Shown one piece after another: positions 9,376 to 17,562 of a stretch of DNA of 64,000 nt; the stretch's first letter is position 1; each line of letters opens with the position of its first letter. The notes under the pieces were generated by a model. It saw only the letters and a program-made list of their open reading frames with translations, was not told the origin of the DNA and made no database searches. The position numbers were made by a program, and so were the translations under genes. The stretch is from Stutzerimonas stutzeri (GTDB lineage: Bacteria > Pseudomonadota > Gammaproteobacteria > Pseudomonadales > Pseudomonadaceae), in the NCBI GenBank assembly GCA_002345575.1, contig DDVX01000006.1, positions 124,001-188,000 on the forward strand, written 5' to 3'.

Positions 9376-10056
9376 ATGACCGTTTCCCTGCCCTGGTCCG
9401 CTATCGATACTGTCCTGCTGGACATGGACGGCACCCTGCTGGACCTGCATTTTGATAATCACTTCTGGCTCGAATTCCTGCCTCGGCGCTATGCCGAACT
9501 GCACGGCACCAGCCTGGCCATGGCCGAATTGGAACTCGGCCCGCTGTTCAATGCGCATCAGGGCCAGCTGAGTTGGTACTGCCTCGACTTCTGGACGCGC
9601 GAACTGAACCTGCCGATCCGCGAGATGAAGCGGGAAATAGCTGACCTCATCGCCCTGCGCCCGGCTGCCGACCAATTTCTCGCTGCGCTACGCGGGGCCG
9701 GTAAGCGCGTGGTGCTGATCACCAATGCTCATCGCGACTCGCTGTCGCTGAAGCTCGAACGCATCGAGCTGGCGCCTTGGTTCGATCGTCTGATCAGCTC
9801 CCATGACTACGGTTTCCCCAAGGAGCAGGCGCAGTTCTGGTATGCGCTGAAAACCGATCTGGATTTCGATCCATCACGCGCTCTGTTCATCGACGACAGC
9901 CTGCCGATACTGCGCAGTGCCCGTGATTTCGGCGTCGCGCATCTACTAGCCGTAAGCCAGCCGGACAGTCGGCGCGGGCAGAAGGACACCGAGGAATTCG
10001 CCGCCGTTGACGACTATCTGAAACTGGTCCGCAGCCTGCAGGGTTATGCTGACTGA
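9376..10056 (+). CDS. yrfG: HAD-family GMP/IMP nucleotidase (YrfG-like)
   Basis: This 226-residue haloacid dehalogenase hydrolase is likely a 5'-nucleotidase for GMP/IMP. HAD motif I is LLDMDGTLLDL (residues 14-24), motif II is LITNAH near residue 117, and motif IV is LFIDDSLPILRSA near residue 175. The ATG chosen follows a stop-free upstream extension that reads across the promoter region of nudE and has no support. Its place next to nudE and cysQ matches other Pseudomonas genomes. Confidence 0.85.
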   Translation: MTVSLPWSAIDTVLLDMDGTLLDLHFDNHFWLEFLPRRYAELHGTSLAMAELELGPLFNAHQGQLSWYCLDFWTRELNLPIREMKREIADLIALRPAADQFLAALRGAGKRVVLITNAHRDSLSLKLERIELAPWFDRLISSHDYGFPKEQAQFWYALKTDLDFDPSRALFIDDSLPILRSARDFGVAHLLAVSQPDSRRGQKDTEEFAAVDDYLKLVRSLQGYAD

Positions 10057-10188
10057 AATCCGCTGATACCCGAACAGCGCGCCAGCTGAACCGAAGCCGT
10101 GAGCCCTTGCCTTGAAAAACCGGGCCGGGCCGCGCACAGTCGTAACGGCTACCTACTCCGCTCCACCGACAACCAGTCGAGTCCGCCC

Positions 10189-11025
10189 ATGAACGCCCCA
10201 CACCATCCCGCCCCGTCCGCCGTAAGCAATACCACCGCGCCAGCTGGTGCCAGCGGCTCGTACCGTTTTCGAAGCATCGACCAGACACAGCCGGAAACCA
10301 TCGAGCTAGCCGAGGAGTGCGCGCTGGCAATTGCCTACAACGGCATCAGCCAGGCGGTGATGATGGTGACCCCTGCGGACCTGGAAGATTACGTGGTGGG
10401 CTTCAGCCTCGGCAGCGGCATCGTCGAGCAGGCCGACGACATCTATGACATACAGATCAGCGGAACCGGCGAAGGCCGCCAGGCCGAGGTTGAAATTGCC
10501 AGCCGCGCCTTCTGGAAGCTCAAGGAGCAACGCCGTCAGCTGCCGGGCAACGCCAGTTGCGGCCTATGCGGAGTCGAGGCGCTGGAGCAGGCATTGCCGC
10601 AATTGCCTTCCCTGACTGCCGCGCCGCTACCACCGGCGCACTGGCTGGACAACCTGCGCCAGCGCATCAGTGAATTCCAGGTGCTCGGGCAAAGCTGCGG
10701 CGCGGTGCATGCCGCACTGTTCATGGATGCCGACGGCGAGATCCGCCTGAGCCGTGAGGATATTGGCCGGCACAACGCGCTGGACAAGCTCATCGGCGCG
10801 ATCAATCGCAGCGGGCTTAATGTGGCCGGCGGTGTAGCGGTCGTTACCAGCCGCTGCAGCCTGGAACTGATCCACAAGGTCCAGCGCGCCGGCATCGCAA
10901 CGCTGGTCAGCCTCTCGGCGCCCACTGGCCTGGCGACGAGCTGGGCGCAGCGACACAACCTCAACCTGATCCATATCCCACACCGCAGCCCGCCGCGAGT
11001 GTACAGCCCGAAAGCCGGCAGCTGA
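10189..11025 (+). CDS. fdhD: Formate dehydrogenase accessory sulfurtransferase FdhD
   Basis: FdhD passes sulfur from IscS to the molybdenum cofactor of formate dehydrogenases. The protein has 278 residues from the ATG at 10189; a GTG at 10099 would add 30 residues. The CGLCG motif (the sulfur-carrying CxxC) lies near residue 122, and the SREDIGRHNALDKLIG and SRCSLELIHKVQRAG segments are typical of the family. No formate dehydrogenase genes lie nearby, so its client enzyme is encoded elsewhere. The ribosome site is weak for either start. Confidence 0.9.
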   Translation: MNAPHHPAPSAVSNTTAPAGASGSYRFRSIDQTQPETIELAEECALAIAYNGISQAVMMVTPADLEDYVVGFSLGSGIVEQADDIYDIQISGTGEGRQAEVEIASRAFWKLKEQRRQLPGNASCGLCGVEALEQALPQLPSLTAAPLPPAHWLDNLRQRISEFQVLGQSCGAVHAALFMDADGEIRLSREDIGRHNALDKLIGAINRSGLNVAGGVAVVTSRCSLELIHKVQRAGIATLVSLSAPTGLATSWAQRHNLNLIHIPHRSPPRVYSPKAGS

Positions 11026-11042
11026 GACTCCAGTTGGCGAGC

Positions 11043-11061
11043 GCGAAGACCGCTTCGCTTT
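11043..11061 (+). terminator. Weak hairpin after fdhD
   Basis: GCGAAG and CTTCGC form a 6-bp stem with a 4-base loop, followed by TTTCC. This is a short stem and a short T-run, so termination is only possible. Confidence 0.35.
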
Positions 11062-11189
11062 CCGCAAGTTCCGGCTAAAAATCAATAAGTTGCATAAAGC
11101 GAAGGGGTTCACACCTTTCGTCTCCCAGCGCTTGCACAGGCACGACCGACAGCCGAGGATCGCGCCGTCTTTCCTGCTGAGGTTTCATC

Positions 11190-11645
11190 ATGAAGTACTC
11201 CTCTGTTCTGCTGTTGTCCGCCAGCCTGCTTAGCGGCGCCGCCGTTGCGGGCAGCAACACCGAAGCCGCCGTTGGCGGTGCGCTGGGCGGTGCATTGGGC
11301 TCGGTAGTGGGCGAACACATTGGAGGCTCCACGGGCGCGGCCATTGGCGCCGGAGTGGGCGGTGCAGCTGGCGGTATGGTTGGCGCCGACAAGCGCAGCC
11401 GTACCGAAGCAGCCATTGGCGGCGGCCTGGGCGCTGCCGGCGGCAACGTTATAGGTCAGCGCGTCGGTGGCAGCACTGGTGGCTTGATCGGTGCAGCAGT
11501 GGGCGGCGGTGCGGGCGGCGCGATAGGCAATGCCTACGGTGACGATGATGATGACCGGCAGAACCGCCGCCATCACGGACATCCCGGCAAAGCCAAGGGT
11601 CATTACAAGCACAAACATAAACATAAGCACGGCCACAGGCACTAA
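11190..11645 (+). CDS. Secreted glycine-zipper protein with Asp-run and His/Lys-rich tail
   Basis: The 151-residue product starts with a signal peptide (MKYSSVLLLSASLLSGAAVA). It is followed by two tandem copies of a glycine-zipper unit: the first begins NTEAAVGGALGGALG and the second RTEAAIGGGLGAAGG, each with a GGSTG(A/G)xIGA core. These small-residue helices usually insert in or associate with membranes. The last 35 residues differ sharply: a run of five aspartates, then a basic region alternating Lys and His and ending HKHKHKHGHRH. Such a tail could bind transition metals or anionic surface polymers. The function is unknown. The gene is monocistronic and convergent with the thioesterase gene. 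Confidence 0.8.
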   Translation: MKYSSVLLLSASLLSGAAVAGSNTEAAVGGALGGALGSVVGEHIGGSTGAAIGAGVGGAAGGMVGADKRSRTEAAIGGGLGAAGGNVIGQRVGGSTGGLIGAAVGGGAGGAIGNAYGDDDDDRQNRRHHGHPGKAKGHYKHKHKHKHGHRH

Positions 11646-11666
11646 AAGGGCCGTGATGGCGGTGGC

Positions 11667-12131
11667 TCAAAAACCGCTGCCGCCGCCTTTCAGGCCCTCT
11701 AACAACAATGCCTCCAGCGCCTGGCGCAGCCCGCGCGGAATCGGTGTGGCGCGATTGTGCTCACGCTCGACAAACACGTGCACAACCTTCCCCACCGCGC
11801 AGGCTTGGAGTTCGCCCTGCCTGAAGATCGCAAGCTCATATTGCACTGAACTGTTGCCTACTCGAGCGACACGCAGGCCCACCTCAATGGCATCGGGAAA
11901 GGCAATCGGCGCGAAGTAGTCGCAGGACGAGCTGACGACGAAGCCCACCACCTCTCCGGCATGAATATCCAGCCCACCCTGCTGGATCAGATAGGTGTTT
12001 ATCGCACTGTCGAAGTAGCTGTAGTAGGTGACGTTGTTGATGTGGCCGTAGATATCGTTGTCGTGCCAGCGCGTATCAAGCGCATGGAAATGTCGATAGT
12101 CGCTGCGCAGATGCCTAGGCTGTTCGGCCAT
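11667..12131 (-). CDS. Hotdog-fold acyl-CoA thioesterase (YbgC/4HBT type)
   Basis: The protein has 154 residues from the ATG at 12131, which is preceded by GGAGTGAAACC. The segment RWHDNDIYGHINNVTYYSYFDSA (residues 20-42) is the 4-hydroxybenzoyl-CoA thioesterase active site loop, with the D-x-x-GH-x-NN pattern. It probably cleaves an acyl-CoA in the cytoplasm. It follows the iron alcohol dehydrogenase and acyl-CoA dehydrogenase genes on the same strand after a 19-base gap, so a shared role in acyl-CoA or alcohol metabolism is likely. The chain-length preference is not visible. Confidence 0.85.
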   Translation of the reverse strand: MAEQPRHLRSDYRHFHALDTRWHDNDIYGHINNVTYYSYFDSAINTYLIQQGGLDIHAGEVVGFVVSSSCDYFAPIAFPDAIEVGLRVARVGNSSVQYELAIFRQGELQACAVGKVVHVFVEREHNRATPIPRGLRQALEALLLEGLKGGGSGF

Positions 12132-12150
12132 GGTTTCACTCCGTCGGTGG

Positions 12151-13314
12151 CTAGTACGCAGCCTGATAGATGGCCAGCGCATCGGCTTCGGTGACTTCGC
12201 GCGGGTTGTTGACCAGCAGCCTTTGCTGCTGCATGGCCTCCCTGGCCAGCTGCGGCAGCATGTCTTCCGGCACGCCGGCATCGCGCAGGCGGGTCGGCAG
12301 CCCCATACGCCCGCTCAGCTCGCCAAGCTCATCAATCAGTTGGTCGGCGAAGGTTGCCGGATTATCGCTGCGCAGACGATCGCCCAGCACGATGGACGCC
12401 AATTCGCCGTAATGAGTAGTCGCCGCGCTAAGGTTGAAGCGCAAAACATGGGGCAGCACTAGCGCATTCGACAACCCGTGAGGGATATGGAAGTTGCCAC
12501 CCAACGGATAGGCCAGCGCATGCACTGCAGCCACCGGTGCATTGGCGAAAGCCTGGCCGGCGAGGCAGGCACCCAGCAGCATGGCCTGGCGTGCCTCGCG
12601 GTTGCTGCCGTTGTGCACCGCCTCGTGCAGGTTGGCCGAAAGCAGCCGCAGCGCTTCGCGGGCCAGCAGGTCCGACAGCGGGTTCTTCTTCAGCGCGCTG
12701 GTGTAGGCCTCGATGGCATGCACCATGGCGTCGATCCCGGTTGCAGCGGTCACAGCGGGCGGCAGGCCAAGGGTCAGGTCGGCGTCGAGCAGCGCCAGGT
12801 CCGGCAACAGCAGCGGAGAAACCACACCCATCTTGGTGGTTTCGCCGGTGGTGATGATGGCGATCTGTGTCACTTCTGAACCCGTACCGGCGGTGGTCGG
12901 CACCTGAATCAGCGGTAGCCGCTGGCCCCGTGCATTGCCCACGCCGTAGATGTCGTGAAGCGACTGCGCGCACTGCGGATGCGCCAGCAGCGCCACCAGC
13001 TTGGCGACATCCATTGAGCTGCCACCGCCGAAGCCGATGACCATGTCAGCGTTTACCGCTTTCGCCTGGACAACGGCGGCCAGCACGATGGCTTCCGGCG
13101 GATCGGCCACTACCTGGTCGTAGACGGCAACCGACAGGCCTTCGTTGTCGAACCCCGGTAATACCTCATCGAGCAGGCCGAAACGGGTGATGCCCGGATC
13201 GGTCACGACTAATACCGAGCGCGCCCCGCGCTCCTTGCAGATGCCGGCCAAGCGGCGTGACGAGCCGGGCTCGCAGATCAGTTGGGCGGTTGTGGCAAAG
13301 CTGAACGGATGCAT
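12151..13314 (-). CDS. Iron-containing alcohol dehydrogenase
   Basis: This 387-residue protein belongs to the group III (FucO/AdhB-like) NAD(P)-dependent alcohol dehydrogenases. The nucleotide-binding GFGGGSSMDVAK lies at residues 94-105. The four predicted metal ligands are present: D195 and H199 in TGIDAMVHAIEAY, H265 in AAVHALAYPLGG and H279 in HIPHGLSNA. It sits between the acyl-CoA dehydrogenase gene (24 bases upstream) and the thioesterase gene (19 bases downstream), so the three are probably one operon. The substrate is unknown. Confidence 0.9.
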   Translation of the reverse strand: MHPFSFATTAQLICEPGSSRRLAGICKERGARSVLVVTDPGITRFGLLDEVLPGFDNEGLSVAVYDQVVADPPEAIVLAAVVQAKAVNADMVIGFGGGSSMDVAKLVALLAHPQCAQSLHDIYGVGNARGQRLPLIQVPTTAGTGSEVTQIAIITTGETTKMGVVSPLLLPDLALLDADLTLGLPPAVTAATGIDAMVHAIEAYTSALKKNPLSDLLAREALRLLSANLHEAVHNGSNREARQAMLLGACLAGQAFANAPVAAVHALAYPLGGNFHIPHGLSNALVLPHVLRFNLSAATTHYGELASIVLGDRLRSDNPATFADQLIDELGELSGRMGLPTRLRDAGVPEDMLPQLAREAMQQQRLLVNNPREVTEADALAIYQAAY

Positions 13315-13338
13315 CAGTGCCTCCTGTAGTCGATAAGG

Positions 13339-15129
13339 TCAGAACGCGAAATCGCTTTCCGGCAGCCCCATCAGGCAATCGGCACCGCCTTGGATCGCCT
13401 CGCGGTGAGCACTAGCGCGCGGCAACACGCGGCGTAGATAGAAGTCCGCGCTGGCCAACTTGGCCTGGTAGAAAGCTTCTTCCCCAGTCTCCGCGCCCAA
13501 CGCATCCTGGGCTTTCGCCGCAGCCTGCAGCCAGAGCCCGCCTAGCAACACATAGGCCGAGTACTGGAGGAAGTCCACCGAGACCGCGCCGATTTCCTGG
13601 GGATCACGCTGGGTCGCCGTGATCACCTCGGCGGTCAGCTCGCGCCATTCGCCGATGCGCGCCTGCACCTTGTTCGCCAGCGGCTGCAACGCGGGTCGGT
13701 CGAGCTGCTGATCGCAAATGTCGCTGAACTCCGCCTGCAATGCCGATAGCTCGGCACCGCCATCACCGAGCAGCTTTCGGCGAATGTAATCCAGCGCCTG
13801 GATTCCGTTGGTGCCCTCGTAGAGCTGAGTGATGCGACTGTCGCGCATCAGCTGCTCCATGCCCCACTCGCGGATATAGCCGTGCCCGCCGTAAATTTGC
13901 ACGCCGAGGCTGGCAACTTCCTGGCCCATGTCGGTGAGGAACGCTTTGACGATGGGAATCAGCAAAGCCGCACGCTTGCTCGCGGCCTTGCGGTAGCCTG
14001 GTTCGGGGTGGCCGTGTTCCAGATCTAGCTGCCGCGCGCAGTAGGCGGCCAGCATGCGGCTGCCTTCCACCAAGGTTTTCTGGGTCAGCAGCATGCGGCG
14101 TACGTCCGGATGGACGATGATCGGGTCAGCGGGTTTATCGGGGTATTGCGCGCCAGCCAAGCCACGCGACTGCAGCCGCTCCCGGGCATAGGCGAGCGAG
14201 CCCTGATACGCCTGCTCGGCGATCCCCAGGCCCTGCAAGCCGACCTGGAAGCGCGCGTCGTTCATCATGGTGAACATGCACGCCAGGCCCTGGTTCGGCT
14301 CGCCGACGACCCAGCCGGTGGCGCCGTCGAAGTTCATCACGCAGGTGGCCGCGCCCTTGATGCCCATCTTGTGCTCGATGGCGCCGCAGGACAGCGCGTT
14401 GCGCTCGCCCGGCGTGCCGTCGGCGCTGGCGATGAACTTGGGCACCAGCAGCAGGCTGATGCCCTTCACCCCGGCCGGCGCATCCGGCAGCCGCGCCAGT
14501 ACCAGGTGCACGATGTTCTCGCTCATGTCGTGCTCGCCACCAGAGATGAAGATCTTGCTGCCGCTGACCTTGTAGCTGCCATCCGCCTGGGGTTCGGCGC
14601 GGGTGCGCAACAGCGCGAGATCGGTCCCCGCCTGGGGCTCGGTCAGGCACATGGTGCCGCTCCAGCGGCCACTGACCAGCTTCTCCAGATAGGCGTTCTT
14701 CATCTCGTCGCTGCCGTGTTTGTACAGCGCCAGAACCACACCTTCGGTCAGCCCGGAATAGATACGGAACGACAGCGACGCGCCCATCAGCATCTCGTGG
14801 AAGTTGCTGGCGACCAGCTGCGGAAAGCCTTGGCCGCCGTACTCGGTCGGCCCGGTCATGCTCGCCCAGCCGTTATCCACGTACTGCTGGTAGGCCTCGA
14901 CGAAGCCTTGCGGGGTCTTCACCTCGCCGTTTGCCAGGGTGACGCCTTCTTCGTCACTGTTGCGATTGAGCGGGGCGATCTCACCGCCGGTGTAGCGCGC
15001 CGCCTCTTCCAGCACGCCATCGATCAGCTCTCGATCCAGGCCATTGCCGAGCAGCTCGCAGTGAGCCGTGGCATCGAACAGCTCATGCAGTACGAACCGC
15101 ATGTCACGCAGTGGTGCTTGGTATTCCAT
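13339..15129 (-). CDS. Acyl-CoA dehydrogenase, long (DmdC/FadE-like) form
   Basis: The protein has 596 residues, longer than classic 380-residue acyl-CoA dehydrogenases. This fits the subfamily with extra N- and C-terminal domains, which includes DmdC. FAD- and substrate-binding segments are visible: MCLTEPQAGTDLALLRT, SGSKIFISGGEHDM, and YEGTNGIQALDYIRRKLL, whose glutamate is the likely catalytic base. It should catalyse the FAD-linked alpha,beta-dehydrogenation of an acyl-CoA. It heads the minus-strand operon with the alcohol dehydrogenase and thioesterase genes and is divergent from the LysR gene. The electron acceptor genes (etf) are not in the window. Confidence 0.9.
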   Translation of the reverse strand: MEYQAPLRDMRFVLHELFDATAHCELLGNGLDRELIDGVLEEAARYTGGEIAPLNRNSDEEGVTLANGEVKTPQGFVEAYQQYVDNGWASMTGPTEYGGQGFPQLVASNFHEMLMGASLSFRIYSGLTEGVVLALYKHGSDEMKNAYLEKLVSGRWSGTMCLTEPQAGTDLALLRTRAEPQADGSYKVSGSKIFISGGEHDMSENIVHLVLARLPDAPAGVKGISLLLVPKFIASADGTPGERNALSCGAIEHKMGIKGAATCVMNFDGATGWVVGEPNQGLACMFTMMNDARFQVGLQGLGIAEQAYQGSLAYARERLQSRGLAGAQYPDKPADPIIVHPDVRRMLLTQKTLVEGSRMLAAYCARQLDLEHGHPEPGYRKAASKRAALLIPIVKAFLTDMGQEVASLGVQIYGGHGYIREWGMEQLMRDSRITQLYEGTNGIQALDYIRRKLLGDGGAELSALQAEFSDICDQQLDRPALQPLANKVQARIGEWRELTAEVITATQRDPQEIGAVSVDFLQYSAYVLLGGLWLQAAAKAQDALGAETGEEAFYQAKLASADFYLRRVLPRASAHREAIQGGADCLMGLPESDFAF

Positions 15130-15324
15130 GCTCAGGACTCCCTCTTGCCATCAGCGAAACGTCCATTGAGACGGCCAGATTTATGACAACACCATTGGAT
15201 GTCGATACGGAATGGGCTCATTGCAGCGGTCCCTCGTCACAAAGGCAAAAACTCAGAAGTCCTACCTTAGATGAAGACGGTACTATTTTTGAAATTTAGT
15301 CTTGTTATGATTAGAATTCATCTC

Positions 15325-16224
15325 ATGAATATCTATAACTTCGATCTCAACCTGCTCCGCGTCTTTGACGCCCTGCTGCGTGAGCGCAATGTATCTCGTG
15401 CCGCCCAGCGTCTTTCCCTAAGCCAACCTGCTGTAAGCAATGCACTAGGCCGCCTGCGCGAGCTGCTCGACGATCCGCTGCTGGTCCGTGTTGGTCGCGC
15501 CATGCAGCCCACGCCACGAGCGTTAAGCCTGGAGGCGCCGATCCGTGATGCGCTACAGCAGATCGAACACACGCTCAAGGCGGGCGATTTCTTCGAACCG
15601 GCCACTAGTCGACAACGCTTCGTCATCGCCGTGACTGACTATGTCGAGCTGATCTGCATGCCACCGCTGATGGCGCATCTGTCCGAAGTCGCGCCGGGCG
15701 TTCAAGTGGCGATCCAGCATCTGAGCCCTTCCTTGCCTACCGAGGCCCTGGATAACGGCGAACTGGATCTGGCGCTGGGCCGTTTTCTCGATGTACCGGC
15801 GCGCTTTCACAGCCGTCGCTGGGCCAGCGAAACCCTGCAGGTTGCGCTACGCGAACATCACCCGCTTGTGGCCGAGAATCTCGATCTCGCTGGTTTTCTG
15901 CGTCTGCGCCATCTTTGGGTACATGGCGGGCAGACCCGTGGCATGGTCGATCAATGGTTGGAGAAACAGGGGTTGAGCCGCGACTTGGCCTACACCACGC
16001 CTAACTATTTGCAGGCAGCGCATATCGTTGCCAGCAGTGACCTAGCCGCCGTGCTGCCCACCCAGCTTGCGCGGTACTTCGCCGAACTGCTGCCGCTGCA
16101 ACTGTTCGACCTGCCGTTCGATTTTGGCAGCTTCCAGCTGGATATCGTCAGCGTCACGCATCGGGAGCGGGATGCTGCATTGCAATGGTTGATCGAACAG
16201 ATCACCGCCGTCGCCCGAAACTGA
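15325..16224 (+). CDS. LysR-type transcriptional regulator
   Basis: The 299-residue protein has an N-terminal winged helix-turn-helix (residues 7-66: LLRVFDALLRERNVSRAAQRLSLSQ and PAVSNALGRLRELLDDPLLVRV) and a LysR substrate-binding domain over residues 90-295. The ATG at 15325 places MNIYNFDLNLL at the N-terminus, the usual layout; upstream in-frame starts would add a non-conserved leader. It is divergent from the acyl-CoA dehydrogenase gene across 195 bases, so it is probably the regulator of the acyl-CoA dehydrogenase/alcohol dehydrogenase/thioesterase operon. The effector is unknown. Confidence 0.88.
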   Translation: MNIYNFDLNLLRVFDALLRERNVSRAAQRLSLSQPAVSNALGRLRELLDDPLLVRVGRAMQPTPRALSLEAPIRDALQQIEHTLKAGDFFEPATSRQRFVIAVTDYVELICMPPLMAHLSEVAPGVQVAIQHLSPSLPTEALDNGELDLALGRFLDVPARFHSRRWASETLQVALREHHPLVAENLDLAGFLRLRHLWVHGGQTRGMVDQWLEKQGLSRDLAYTTPNYLQAAHIVASSDLAAVLPTQLARYFAELLPLQLFDLPFDFGSFQLDIVSVTHRERDAALQWLIEQITAVARN

Positions 16225-16585
16225 AATCGCGTTTCCCCCTTATGGAGAGGCGATACCTGGAGCCTGAGCGCCAAATCCCGAGGCAGGCTCTTAAGTACTC
16301 TAGAGGTGCGTTACGACCAATGGTTTTCGTCATTAATATCCATAATTAACATCCAGTTAGCCGTAATCGTCGAAATTAATTCAAACGACTCCATCAGCGC
16401 CAACAGATATAAAACCTGTACATACGGTTTTATCCGTGTATATTCCCTCCACTGCTTCGCAATTAACACTTCGATACCCAGCTTGATGTTTCTGTTTCAT
16501 CTCCTTGGTTCGTTTTGCTTCTCGCCTCTCAGTTTCGGCGCCAAATACTTAGCGCTGCAACCTTTAAACACCTTGGAGATACATC
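16225..16585 (+). promoter_or_regulatory. AT-rich noncoding leader and promoter region of cspA
   Basis: About 360 bases without a credible gene separate the LysR stop from cspA. It opens with a GAGCCTG/CAGGCTC stem-loop (16260-16290) that has no T-run. The rest is much richer in A and T than its surroundings. Cold-shock genes often carry long 5' untranslated leaders that refold at low temperature, and this region could hold one. A possible -10 (TATATT) lies at about 16438. No coding evidence supports the short open frames inside it. Confidence 0.5.
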
Positions 16586-16798
16586 ATGTCTGCTCGTCAA
16601 AACGGCACTGTTAAATGGTTCAACGATGAAAAAGGCTTCGGCTTCATCACCCCAACTGATGGATCCGCAGATCTGTTCGTTCACTATCGTTCAATCGAAA
16701 GCGCTGGCTTCAAAAGCCTGAGCGAAGGCCAAGCGGTCTCCTTCCTGGCCACTAAGGGTCAGAAAGGGATGCAGGCCGATCAGGTACAAGTCTCCTAA
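16586..16798 (+). CDS. Cold-shock protein, CspA family
   Basis: The 70-residue protein is a single OB-fold nucleic acid chaperone that melts RNA structure. RNP1 is KGFGFI (residues 16-21) and RNP2 is LFVHY (30-34), close to the usual VFVHF. The N-terminal GTVKWFND is typical. GGAG lies 7 bases before the ATG and a strong terminator follows the stop. Pseudomonads carry several paralogues, so the exact csp name cannot be given. Confidence 0.95.
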   Translation: MSARQNGTVKWFNDEKGFGFITPTDGSADLFVHYRSIESAGFKSLSEGQAVSFLATKGQKGMQADQVQVS

Positions 16799-16810
16799 GA
16801 CTCCTGATCC

Positions 16811-16842
16811 AAAAAAGCCCCGCTTCGGCGGGGCTTTTTTTT
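16811..16842 (+). terminator. Strong intrinsic terminator after cspA
   Basis: GCCCCGC and GCGGGGC enclose a TTCG tetraloop, followed by eight T residues and preceded by six A residues. It starts 13 bases after the cspA stop and could work on both strands. Confidence 0.95.
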
Positions 16843-16920
16843 GCCTAGAAAGTACCACCGGCCTACATATGATCACCAAACCACACGACCTGTCGTTCCA
16901 GGCCACTTTCTTTTGATAAC

Positions 16921-17028
16921 AAAAAAACCCGCCGAAGCGGGTTTTTCCTGAGCATTCCGAAATCCTTTCGATACCGTCCTGGCTGTGCTCGCTCATCCTT
17001 GATGACTGAGTGCATCCTGCGCTTCAGT
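16921..17028 (-). ncRNA. Rsm-type (RsmX/Y/Z-like) CsrA/RsmA-sequestering sRNA, copy 1
   Basis: Read on the minus strand, about 108 nt run from a predicted start near 17028 to a terminator hairpin CCCGCTTCGGCGGG with seven T residues (16921-16941). The RNA holds six GGA motifs, several in hairpin loops: CGAA-AGGA-TTTCG and TCAT-CAAGG-ATGA are clear. Repeated AGGA in loops is the hallmark of RsmX/RsmY/RsmZ RNAs, which titrate RsmA/RsmE under GacS/GacA control. A -10-like TAATCT lies at 17035-17040, and a GacA-box-like site lies exactly 44 bases further upstream. No coding frame is conserved between this and the second copy. The assignment to X, Y or Z is open. Confidence 0.8.
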
Positions 17029-17084
17029 GGAGAAAGATTAAGCCTTCCAGGCTTTCCGTTGTAGCGGCTAAAAACACCGCTCCT

Positions 17085-17102
17085 TGTAAGCCTTTAGCTA
17101 CT
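17085..17102 (-). promoter_or_regulatory. GacA-box-like upstream activating site of sRNA copy 1
   Basis: On the minus strand the sequence TAGCTAAAGGCTTACA ends in CTTACA, the better conserved half of the known GacA box TGTAAG-N6-CTTACA. The left half matches only partly. The same 16-base block recurs upstream of copy 2 with one difference and with the same 44-base spacing to TAATCT. Confidence 0.7.
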
Positions 17103-17305
17103 TCTCCTACCTAAAAAGAGTCAGAGCTATCAAGTTTGCCTACTAGGCCTCCGTTTGCCGCGAAAACAACGTCAATGTTTGGCACGTACTGCTTCGACCA
17201 AGCTTCATATGGCCGGAAGATTGGTCTGCCATTGGCACCGAGCCACTCTCGGGCAAGTGAGCCAGGCAGATTACTGATATAGAGGCTTTGCTTTTCCTCC
17301 AGACG

Positions 17306-17414
17306 ACAAAAAGCCCGCCGAAGCGGGCTTTTCCTGACCATTTCAATCCTTTGAAGCGCCTTCCTGGCTTGGCCGATCATCCATGATCCTGAGCGCTTCC
17401 TGCGCTTCAGAGAT
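17306..17414 (-). ncRNA. Rsm-type (RsmX/Y/Z-like) CsrA/RsmA-sequestering sRNA, copy 2
   Basis: This second minus-strand copy is also about 108 nt and ends in the hairpin AAAGCCCGCTTCGGCGGGC with a T-run (17308-17332). It has six GGA motifs. Four stand in clear or probable hairpin loops: GCGC-AGGA-AGCGC, GATCAT-GGA-TGATC, GCC-AGGA-AGGC and TTCAA-AGGA-TTGAA. It shares the 5' block CTGAAGCGCAGGA and the 3' CAGGAAAA plus terminator with copy 1, while the middle has diverged with stems kept. TAATCT at 17421-17426 is the -10 candidate. The stem-preserving changes between copies argue for selection on RNA structure. Confidence 0.82.
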
Positions 17415-17470
17415 GTGCATAGATTAAGCATCTGCCAGCACGAACTAAAGCGGCAAAAAGCACGTCGGTG

Positions 17471-17488
17471 TGTAAGCCTTTCGCTATA
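17471..17488 (-). promoter_or_regulatory. GacA-box-like upstream activating site of sRNA copy 2
   Basis: On the minus strand TAGCGAAAGGCTTACA precedes the -10 candidate by 44 bases, as in copy 1. The CTTACA half-site is perfect against the known GacA box and the left half is degenerate. Confidence 0.7.
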
Positions 17489-17562
17489 GCGCTAACGGAT
17501 GAAAGGATGCGCCGGCGCATCCGTTCAGATCAAGCTCGCCATCCTGGAAAGGGCGGCCAGAT

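Noticed and set aside
14110..15186. 358-codon open frame antisense to the acyl-CoA dehydrogenase gene
   Set aside because: No recognisable family, composition typical of antisense frames; the opposite strand encodes clear FAD-dehydrogenase motifs.
16306..16614. 102-codon frame upstream of cspA
   Set aside because: It overlaps cspA, has no ribosome site or domain, and lies in an AT-rich leader where stop-free stretches carry little weight.
17111..17431. Small minus-strand open frame in the cspA-FUSC gap
   Set aside because: It runs through the second Rsm-like sRNA and its terminator, and the frame is not kept between the two copies.
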